Shown in pieces: positions 41,901 to 53,513 of a stretch of 64,000 nt of DNA. Under the pieces are notes generated by a model. The model made no database searches, had not been told where the DNA came from, and saw only the letters and a list, made by a program, of their open reading frames with translations. The position numbers were made by a program, and so were the translations under genes. Position 1 is the stretch's first letter. Each line of letters begins with the position of its first letter. Source of the stretch: Pardosa pseudoannulata. Taxonomy: Eukaryota > Arthropoda > Arachnida > Araneae > Lycosidae. The stretch covers positions 75,127,478 through 75,191,477 of the forward strand of contig CM063499.1 of assembly GCA_032207245.1 (NCBI GenBank), in the 5' to 3' direction.

Positions 41901-44900
41901 CTCCCTTTTCGAGCATTTAATGCTATTATTTTAAGCCTTATCCTTCCTCTTATTCTGTACGAAATTCATTCTTGATAGGATGGCAAAGGCGGAGAGTAAT
42001 ATTTAAATTTCTCGACTGTTTCTACTTGAACCTTCATATACTCTAATTAGTTCGCTCACAACGTGCTGGCATTGTACGTTTGGTAAAATGTCATTTGATC
42101 GTCGTATTTCTCGGGTTGACGGTTCTATCCCTGATGCAGCCCTTTTTTTTTTAATGTCTAATAAATTTAATAGTTTCTGCTTTTTCTTTTAAATTCTTAT
42201 TCCAAAAGTTGTTTTATTATTTTTAAAATAAATTTTTACTATTTTTTCAACTTTTTATAATTTTTATTTTATTAAATTCACGTGTTGCTTTATGGATGTC
42301 CCTGGCCACATAAATATTTCCTGTTGTGTATCCTTAAACTTTCTTCTTGTAATGTAATAATAGCCTCAGTTATCTGCCCGTCTGTCCTCGAAGTTATGAA
42401 ACTGTTGGACCTGGAATGGATAGAGCATCCATATTGAATTTTTGATGAGTTAGTGTTTGCAAAATTCAAAGCGAGTACAGTTTATCTTTTCCTAAACTAT
42501 AGATCCGATTCTGAAGTAAATTGGTATGAATAAGCTTAGTATCACAGCAAAAAATACTGTCCTCTTTAAAACATTCGAAATCCACCCCGTCCCCTTTTCA
42601 AGTGTTTAATGGCATTCTATCAAGCCCCATTTTAAGAGAAAGCGATTAAATTGATCAATTTATCACATAATAAATAGGTAAAAATAACAATTTTTTCTAT
42701 CATTATGACTTTATTCCTCATTTAATCTTTTCTTATATTAAATTATTTAAATGTTTTCTGCATTATTTCCATACATTTTATCACTAAACTTAGATATTAC
42801 ATAAATAATTTTCTTTTTTATTTGACTTAAATAATAGATTAAGTACATATGTGATAATTTTAATCGATTATTTTTGTTGAAAGGTAATTCTCAGCCAAAA
42901 AAAAACAAACCATTTTTTTTTTTTACCTGCCTCATAGGGTTCTTTACAATCCTGAAAAATAAAAAATTTTACTGATCCCGTCATATGACGGGCTATATGC
43001 TAGTATATATATATTTATTAATTATTATTATTCGCCATGTTGTGCATGAGGCTTCCAACAGTGTATCCTTCAATTTCTGTATGGCCAGTTTCTGTCTGGT
43101 TATAGAAGATTCAAATGTACAAATCATTTAGTTCTAAGTACTTTGTTTCCAGCAAAAGTTTCCATAAGGTCCATGTAATAAATATTTATTTATATACAAA
43201 TAATCAGTTATATAAAATATCACTGTTTGAAAGAATTTTCAATATTCAAACTCAAGTTTTATTCAGTTCTAAGAAGGAAGCACGAATTTTTTTAAAACAG
43301 TTTTCCCATGGGTGTATATATACAGATCCACAAAACAGATGTAGTGTAGATCCTTTTTTACCACATTTTGTGCTATCGGTGACCAAAACCTTGCTAAATA
43401 AACAAAAATAAATGAAAAAAAATAAAGGTAAAAAATATATAGAAGTGAAAAATAAATGAAATTTGGAAGAGAAGAAACTCAATTCAAAAATAAATTTGTG
43501 TATTACCTGTGCTGTAATCTCACTAAAACAGGAATAAAAAATTTTTAATGCACCAAGAGGACTAGTAATGGATTGATAATTATGCAAAAAACATACTTCT
43601 CTGAAAGTAGGAACCAACTGATAAATCACCAAAAATAGCTTTTTAAAAATTTATTTAGTTTATATTGCTAGATTTTTTTTTTTTAAAAAAAGAGGGCTAA
43701 CTTCAGGTAGGGTGATCAGGGTTGAAACTATCATCATTTCATCTATAATAAGTAAGTGGGCTACACCCTGTCCTGGCCGAAGCCATAAGTAAAAACATTA
43801 TTGCCTATTTGGTCTAACACTGTCATTCTCAAACTGTGTGCCATAGCAGTAATCAAGAAAAGTCAGCTTTAAATTGTGTAACTGATAAAGAAAACATAAT
43901 ACTGTTTAAAATTTAAAACTTAAGTTGTCTTCCCTTGCCACTAACAAAGATAATTTTAATCACATTTTGAACTTGTTTCAAGTTATAGCCAATCCTTTAC
44001 ATCTGTGTTCTGAAATTGGATGCCAGGCTGAAAAAAAAGTTTGAGAACCATTGGTTTATTGCTTTACTTTATTGATTTAATTGCAAAATATTTCTCCTGT
44101 TTTTACTTGCTTAGTGACACTTTTAGCTTCTTGGTGACATATTTGAACATTATAGAAAAGTTTTCATTTCAACTTATGTGAGGGTTTTAAATTCGGGGTT
44201 AATTTTTGAACAAAAATTGTACTCTAAGCTTATACACGGATGCACTTATATTCTGAAATATACTGCATCTCTTATTTAAGAAAAGCAAATATTGAAGTTA
44301 ACACAGTAAAAAAGCAGATAAAATATTTTTTAAATATTTACTTTTTTATTTTCTCAAATAAATTTTTTTCAGTCTTGAAATAGTATTGTGAATTCAAGTT
44401 TAAATTTAACATTTTGTTTCTATTTTCAAAAGCAGCATATGAATAAATTTATACTGCTTCAGAGTTTATGTAAAAAAAGCATATTCTTTCCCATGTTTAA
44501 TAACTTTAAATTTTTTTAAAAATCATTGAGTTAAACAACTGAATAACGACTATTCAAAGTAGTTTGTAATACTGTAAAAGTATTTAATTTTTATAGCTGA
44601 CATTTTCTTTAACTTATATATGTTTCCCTTTTATGTTTTCATTTTGCCTAAAATGTTCAATTTGCTTTTGAAAATGTAAAATTTTCTCAGGTTTCTTAGA
44701 CTTAACAAGAGTGAGTGAAATTAAAATAAAGTCTAAAGACTAAAGAAAATAAAGTCTTCAAATAAAGAGTCCAGTGCTTTTGCCAAGTACCTTGAATCCT
44801 ATTTTAAAACCAGAAAATATCAGGGAATTTGAGAATAATTTGTGCCTCCTCCAGGTTATTTAACATAACATTGACTTTAATAAGGCTTTGAAAGTGTTTA

Positions 44901-47900
44901 TGTAGTAGAAATTTCCCAAAGAAATACTCATTTTTCATATGTATACCATATTTATTTTATAATAATTCTTTTCCTTATGGAAAACATCATATATTGCAAT
45001 AAAATAGCGAAAAAAATTAAAGAAAAATATGTATTTTGTAAATCCTAAATAAATATGCATATATTGCCTATCTGTATAAAAAAATTTTAAATTTATTGAA
45101 AACTTATTTCTTGTAATGATAAAAAATGTTTTTAAATTCTAGATGCCTAAAGGAACTGATGACACCTGGTGTCAAAAATTATTCAGTCAGTGTAAAAAGT
45201 GGAAACATTTCGAGAAGCCTCGTCTATCAAATACGGCTTTCATCATTCATCATTTTGCAGATAAAGTAAAGTATGAGGTAGTTGGGTTTTTAGAGAAGAA
45301 TAGAGATACTGTCATGGAAGAACATATCAACATTCTTAAAGCTAGTCAGGTAAGTTTAACCCTTTCACTGTGGTTTCTTTTTTTCTGAGAGAAATTAGTT
45401 GGTTTTCAGGTCCATAGTAGTCTACCTCAGGGATGGGCAAACTGCGGCCTGCCAGAAGGTTTTATCCGGCCCATGAATAGAATTTTAAGTTGCCTGCCCA
45501 AGGGAAATTAAAAGAAATATATATTTATACATTATATATCCATCTCCTTTTCTACTTTGCTTAAACAGGCTTGCAATTCCATCACTTCTCTCACCTTTAA
45601 TCACTTTTTTTACAATTGATCAGTTTTAGTCACTTTTTTAAGTAAACAGTCACTTTCAGTCACTTTTTTCATGGTGTATCACAGCAAAAGTCTGTTGGTG
45701 AAAAAAGAAAATATGAATTAATAACAAAATATTTTAATAAAAGACCAAAAATGGGATGCTCTAATCTTATTTTTCTTCTTAAAATGTAATTAGTCATATG
45801 GTTTCCAGAATTTAGTGATTTTAAAAAGTCATAAAGAAGTTCCTGAAATCTACATTTGTACTGAAATGTACATTTAATACATTAAAGTAATTTACGTCAA
45901 AGCACACATTTCTCTTTTTCTTTTTCTTCACAATTTTTGTTTAGATACTCTAATCTAGCTATGTACATATTTTAAAACATCATTAATATATGCAGAAAAT
46001 TGTGATTATAAAATTAATGTATTGTATTCAAAGCTAATTTATAGATTTTCTTGAATAAAAAGCAATGTTGAGCTGTGTTAAACAAAATTTTTAACCTTTT
46101 TCGTATTTGAGGCTAAAATCATGTCTTGCATGAATCATTTAATTCAGAATTAAAATAAATAGAAAAATCTTAATATAATAGCATCTGTAATCAAGAGGAG
46201 AAAAAAAAATCGCTTTTTTTTCCGATTTTAGTCACTTTTTAGTCAATCTGTATTATTTGTCACTTTTCTCACCTTTTTAAAAGTACCTCAGCAGTTGCAA
46301 GCCTGCTTAAATATTATATCCCAAATTTATTATCTCACGCCCAGAAGATCAGCAGCATATTTGCTTCTTATATGTGAACAAGTGTTATTAACTTTGAATC
46401 TTAGAAAGAATAATTTCAGAAAAGAACTGACATATGAGCATTTAGCATCGTTCCTTAAAATCAGTAAATCTCACTTCAAACCTCAGTATAAGGAACTTTT
46501 AAAAATGAAATCACAATTTCATTCATCTCATTAACATATTTAAACCGTTAGGTACTTGTTATTTTTGAAATTTTAGAAAAATTTATCTTGGCCCACCAAA
46601 CTTAATTCTTTCGATTTTTGGCCCACAGCCAAAAAAGTTTTTCCATCCCTGGTCTAGCTCATAGGTTTCCAATGGTGGTGTTTCCTCCCCGTAGGTACTG
46701 AAGCTTTCCATGGGGTCAGTAGTACAGAGATAAATGGGGGTATGACATTTAAAATAGCTTTTATGTGTCAGTGTCTGACTTGTTAGTCCTAGGTTTACCA
46801 CTACTAATTTATAATATGCTAGAAAATATTGTTCTTACACCGCATTTACTCGAGTCAAGTAGACGTTCAAGTAGATCAGTCAAGTTGAAAGTATTACTTG
46901 CTCGTGTAAACGGTTCTGGTCAAGTCAAGTACCTACTTGAGTCAAGTAGTTCTTCACGGTGGACAAGTAACTTGACTCAAATGAAAGTAAAGTAGAGGGC
47001 GCCACTGATGTGTAAATCCTGTATCATTTCACTATTGGTAGCAGTTGTTAGTTTTTAGACCGTGGACATTATTTTCATTTCAGTATGCGAAAGATATTAG
47101 AAAATGAAAAAAAAAAAATTAGGATTTAAACTAGAGGTAAAGTATGGAACATAAATTTTCCATCTTTTCAAATTGTTCCACTTAATGGATGAAATTATAG
47201 ATAACCCTACAACTGATAATTAAAGTAACTCAAAACAAAATAACTCTTTCACAAATAAAGTTTATTCTTACAATAAAAGTGTATGTGATACTTTTTTATT
47301 ATGTTAAGGGGTATCATTAGTTTTAAGGAGCTACAAATAGAAGAATTTTTGTTGCTTTTCGGATTACCAATTTCTTTTTATTATCTTGAGTTGCATGAAA
47401 TTTTCAACATTTGATCTATTATACTACGTTAAACATTTTCTTAAGTTTACCTTGTTTTTAGAAAAAAAAATTTTTTCAGTAAAGTACTTATTTTTAAAAT
47501 TTTGCTGACACATTATCCGCTAAACAGATGCATAAAATAATATAAAATGAAATATTACTTATTTTTAACTGTTAATTGGAAGAATTTAAAAAAATACAGA
47601 AACACTGATAAATATTCAGAGATTATTACATAATTTATCAAAAAATTTAGTTTTAAAAAAGGGAATATTAGAATGATTCTAATGTGCGTATGCAATTTAT
47701 GGGAGCACGGATTGAAACATAGCTTTATATTGCAGATTTTGCATGCTTATTTTTATTACTATTTGTTTATTTGTTGAACTATGTTTGAATGTCTAAAGAT
47801 TCTAAAAAACATATACACTTTCTCCAAAAATTTTCCCTTTCATATCTTATTTTATTTTTCTTTTTACCAAAAAATTATTTCCTGCTAAATGCATTACTGA

Positions 47901-50900
47901 CTTCACTAAATATCTTAAAGTTCACCCTTTTTAAACAATCAATTTAATGATATCAGCCATATTCTTTCCTAAACATTCCACACGCGAAACATCTGCTAAA
48001 ATCAACATCTGCTAAATTGAACACTTGCATAATAAAAAGTATAAATTTTACACCAGGATAATTAATATTCAAATAAAGCTAAAATAAATAGTATGTGAAA
48101 ATTGCATTTTAAATGCTATAAATACCAAATTTTAAAAAAACAGAATTCGATACTCTCAAAATTGTATAAAATTTCCATATATCATTACAGAATATTTTCG
48201 TGAAAATTTGAAATCACAAAAATATTTTGTTAATAGTCTGCAATAGTTCTTGTTTAGAGGCAAGTTACTTGACTATGTGTAAACGCATGCATTCAAGCTA
48301 CTGGTGAGTCAAGTAAACTAAGAAAAACTATGCATGCGCAGAGTTACTTGACTTGATTGTCTACTTGACTCGTGTAAACACTGTGTTACTTACAGAGCTA
48401 ATTAATAATCTGCAATTAAATCTTTATTTGATAACATTTAAAAAGGTATTAGTAATTGTTCATGTATTTTTGCTTATATTTTCTGGTAATCTACTTGTCC
48501 TGATACTTTTAAACAAATATTCATAGCTTGTATTATTGAAGTCTTATTTTAAAATTTTCTCATGTTATATTGCTTTTATCTAATTAGTAAGCATCTCTAT
48601 TTGTAGTTGAAAGGATTCACTGATTTATAAACTTTTTTTCAGTTTGAGCTTGTAGGTGAATTATTTGAAGATGAGAAAAGTGATTCCAAGCTGAAGCCTG
48701 TTGCCAAAGTAAGATCAGCAGCTCCACCCTTGAAGGGTGGCCAGAAGCATCATAAGAAAACAGTGGGATCTCAGGTATGTTCTAAATCAAATTTTAGAGA
48801 TATTTATATTATTGGAGCTTCTGGAAAATCTTGCACATTTTCCTCTCATCATCTTCATCCATGTTCATTAATGGTAGGTAAGAGGAATAAAGTAAGTTTT
48901 TGGTTGGAATGCTCTCAAAGTTCTCAAATGATACCTCTGAATGCCAAGCTTGGGGGGGTCTTATTCTTGGAACCCTGCTTCTAAATTATTAGGACCCACT
49001 TTGTTTGAATTGTCCTAGGGAGTAATATTGGCCACCTATGTGATGTTCCCAAAGTAAAATACGCAATAGGTATTGTGGCAGCTGGTCATAAGAGAACGAG
49101 AGAGGGTCATTCTCAGGACCTGTGGGAATTTTTTCCCCTGAAAAAAGCAGGAGTTCCAGACCCAGAGGGGTTTCGGATTTTTATGTCCCTGCATACATCT
49201 GTGTGGAATGCCGGCTATCATTGAGGAGTCCGGTCCGCTGACCACTCCCTCGCTCTCAGCTCTTTTTCTCCCCCCCTCTTTTTGTGAGGGGTCTTTCAGC
49301 AAGAAGGCAGTTGGTTGTTGGGGGATTGAGGGTAGAGAAGGTTGTTTCTCTCTCCCAAATGATGTTGTTTTATATCATGTATATATTGTAGATAGTCGAG
49401 ATAATAAAGTCTAGGACTTTAAAGCGATTGTTTTTACTAAGCCCCCACAAACACAGAGGTGTATGTATGTTGCGACGTTACAGTATCTGTGAAATGCTAT
49501 AAAAGCAAGTATCCCCACATTGGAAATAACAATAATAATAATTCTCATCTAATTATTTTGTTACTACATATGTCTCTTTTATATTTAAAGAAAAACGTCA
49601 GATTACTCATAAAATTTATGCTGTTTATAGTCGTAGAGCTGTTTCAGATGAAACAACTCAAAGAGAATATCAGAAGTTTAAACATGAAAATTTCATCTTC
49701 AAAAATGTTGACTTTGAGGACACCTTTAGACAATTATATTCTGTAAGTAAAGCTATACTGAAACATAGTTTGGTTTGTAGGACTGTGATAAACTATTTTA
49801 TTAAGATTAATGACTTATTGAAGAAAAAGCTATCTGGGAGTTTCTTGTTACCCAGTTCTATCAGACTTTGGTTATTATATTAGGTCAGATGACCTAATAT
49901 AATAACCAAAAATGCAATTTGTAGTGAACTTATAAGTTTTGATGTATTAAATATTATATCATAATTATGTCTTTTCCAGTTCAGGGAATCACTTGGCCTT
50001 TTAATGAATACTTTGAATTCTACAACCCCTCACTATGTCCGATGTATAAAACCTAATGATCAAAAAGTTGCCTTCTTATTTGAACCTCATCGGGCTGTTC
50101 AACAGCTCAGAGCTTGTGGAGTATTAGAAACCATACGAATAAGTGCTGCTGGTTATCCATCCAGGTAATAAAATTTTAAATAAGCATTTTTTAAGGTGGT
50201 ATTTAACTGTTGAATATTTTGTTGAATGGGAAGTACAGCATTCATACTTTTACTGAAAATCCTGAAATTATTGAAAAAAATGACTTTAAATGTCCTAAAT
50301 TTTTTCATTCTTAAATCCTGGAATTTCATAGATTTTGACCCATTACAGCAGATTTTTTGTTTCACCTTTCCAGTATGCTCCTTAACCCATTAACGCCCAA
50401 ATTATTTTTTTTGACGCAATGACATATAATTCATAAATTGGGTGTCTTTTATCATCAACATGAATATTATCGAATTTTATCAATATGTACTTTATTTTTT
50501 ATAAAAAATGCTGATTTAAAAATAGATCACTGGGTGTTCGGAGGATATATTTTAGCAAATACACAACAATCAGTAGTACTTCAATAATGTGGTAAAAATG
50601 TACCAAATAGATAAAAACTAATGCATTTCCTTTCAAAAAACGGTTATTTATCCAGAATTTCACACTATTACAGAATGTAGTTAGTAACGTTCAATTATTT
50701 TTAAATACAAAATTTCAATGTTTCTACATTTTAGTGAGGAATTTGATGAAACACTTCTTGCATAAAGTGGTATCACACTTCACAATATGTTAGGGGCCTT
50801 TCTTGGCACCCTACAAGTCGACCGCATCTTTGTTCCGTATTGTGATCCATTCTATCAAAGTGAACGTCATCAGAGATTGTCTTTTGAGGATGAAGGAAAA

Positions 50901-53170
50901 CTGTAAGGTTGACCTTTCAAAACCTTTTTTCCATTCCCAATTTTAGATATTTTACATCAATAGCTCTTCGAAAATCTTTCATGACATAGAACATTTCTGT
51001 GCAGAATATTTGTATTCACTACAGCCATATCAATTATTCGAGTGAATAGACACCAGTACCATTTTTTACCTCTTATTGCTATGCAGTGTTTCTCTAGAAG
51101 CCAGTCATGATAGTCTATTCCTCCCATATGTTTATTATAATTATTTATTAAATTTGGTTGTGGAATTGATACTTTTTCTTTTTTCTCAGAAAACTATCTT
51201 TGAACTTTTCATGTGCACTCAATGCTATCAAAGTTTGTTGCAACATCCACACTCATATTATCTTTCTATCTAAGTACCGTGATTTTATTTTTTTCGTTGA
51301 ACCAAAAATCATAAGTGCCACATTGCATTTTATCAAACTCCTTTGAACACTTTAGGGTGCATTTCTCAGTTCTATTGTCTCTTATAGTACCAGTTGCTCG
51401 GAAGCCTTTTGCTTGTAAATTATGCAATAAAAGATGGCTAGTGAGAAAGTTATAAAAAAAATTACATGGCTAGATGGATTTTATTCAATAGATATCATAT
51501 TCAGTACAACAAATACTTTTCAACTCATATTTTCATCTAAGGGGAAAAAAACATAATATTACCAGAGAGTCAAAACGCCCCAAAGCCCAGTGATCTATTT
51601 CTAGATCAGCAATATTTTGACACTAATTTTTACTATTTATATTTATTTTAAGATAACATCACTTTATATTCTAATAGCTACATCTATGAAGATATTAAAA
51701 CACCAAAAAAAGTTTAACTTACAGGTATCGCTTAGTTGTTTTCAGAGTTTATGCTAAGAAGCATAGAAATACTGTGTAACGAAATGGCGTTACAAACTTT
51801 CTCTTATCGCTTTAGATCAATCACCAAACAAAACAAGAAAACCACTTGTTGGTAAACAGGTTGGTAACTTGCCCCCTGTGCAGTGTAGAATGTGTGCATG
51901 TGTTTCCCACGCTGTGTTAGCAATCTAAAAATAGATCACTGGGCACTAATTGGTTAAAGAACAGATGCTAGTATGCTTCAAAATAGTAAATCTGGAGTAT
52001 TAAAAGTTTTCAATAACAGTTTTGTGTCTTCCTCTGTCATTTTTTTTATAATTTTTTTCATACAAACATAGCAAGTTTTTTTTTCTGAGTTGATTGTAAT
52101 ATGTTATATATCCATCATGAATACTATGAAGAAAAAAAAATTCCTGTATTTATGTTTTCAAGTTTTTGCTTGTTATTTTTTTTATGAATTTATCATGTAA
52201 TTTATACAAATCATTTGGATTTAGTATTATTGTTATTTCTGTTGAAAAATTGTTTAGTTTTCTAATTTTAAAATTATTTTTTAATTTTAACTTTTCAGTA
52301 ACTGTTAAATTTTAGTTCTATATTCTTCAAACAATTTAGAATGTAAATATCTTTGTGTGAAATTGTGATACAGCTATTAAACATTATGACCCAAAATTTG
52401 ATTTGTAGCTAGTACTAATCCTGAAAGTATCTTTTTAGGTGGGCCTATCAAGATTTCTTGAATAGGTATCGTGTGTTAACATGTTCGAAGGATATCAAGC
52501 GAGCAGACTTAAAAATAACTTGCCAAAAGATTTTGGAAAATCTTGTTCGGGTAATTATATTTTTTTTAAAATTATATTAAAACAATCTTTGTCTTAAATA
52601 TCTTGAAACAAGGTCAATCATTAAAATCTGTGTTTTGCAGCTTTGCATTTGAATTCTTCCTTTCATTTTAAATATGCTGTATGTTTCTATCAAAAGCCTA
52701 GAAGTTTGGGTAATTTTTATAGAAATAAGGTGAGGTGATTAACATACACATGGGCCAACAGAACAGATGTAGCATAAGTCTTCTTAGTGAAATTGTTTGC
52801 TAATGATGAGCAAAAAGTTGTCAAATCAGCAAAAATTAACAAGATATTTAAAAGGAGAAAATATATAATGGCGAAAAGTAAATTAAATTTAAAATTATTT
52901 TTAGACTGAGAAAAGATACAAAAATTGAAAAAATAATTTGTAATCAGATTTACCTGTGCTATAATCTTGCACTTCTCTTTCCATTTCTGAAAAATCTCTC
53001 AAATCCACTTGAAAATATTGGAAAGAAAAAAAAAACCTGCCCAAGTGTTTTTGGGGTTAGGATGGGTAAAAAGTACATGTATGTATATGTATGTATATGT
53101 ATATATATGTATGTATATGTATGTATATGTATGTATATGTATATATATATGTATATATATATGTATATGT

Positions 53171-53204
<34 letters not shown>

Positions 53205-53236
53205 ATATGTATATGTATATATATATGTATATGTAT

Positions 53237-53268
<32 letters not shown>

Positions 53269-53425
53269 GTATATATATGTATATGTATATGTACCCGTGG
53301 CCACGGGTGGGTGGGGAGTCATGTCCTTCACTTAACAGTATCTAATTTAATTGAAAGTTCCCAGACAATGTCGGGTATAATCAGCTAGTATATACATACG
53401 TACATACATATATATATATATATGA

Positions 53426-53513
<88 letters not shown>

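Noticed and set aside
43252..43632. 126-codon minus-strand open frame in intron 13
   Set aside because: Low-complexity Phe/Ser-rich translation of AT-rich repeat-like sequence, with no splice context or motif.
45143..45388. Open frame beginning MPKGTDDTW as a separate small gene
   Set aside because: It is internal exon 14 of Myo5; the Met follows a splice acceptor, and the frame runs past the donor into intron.
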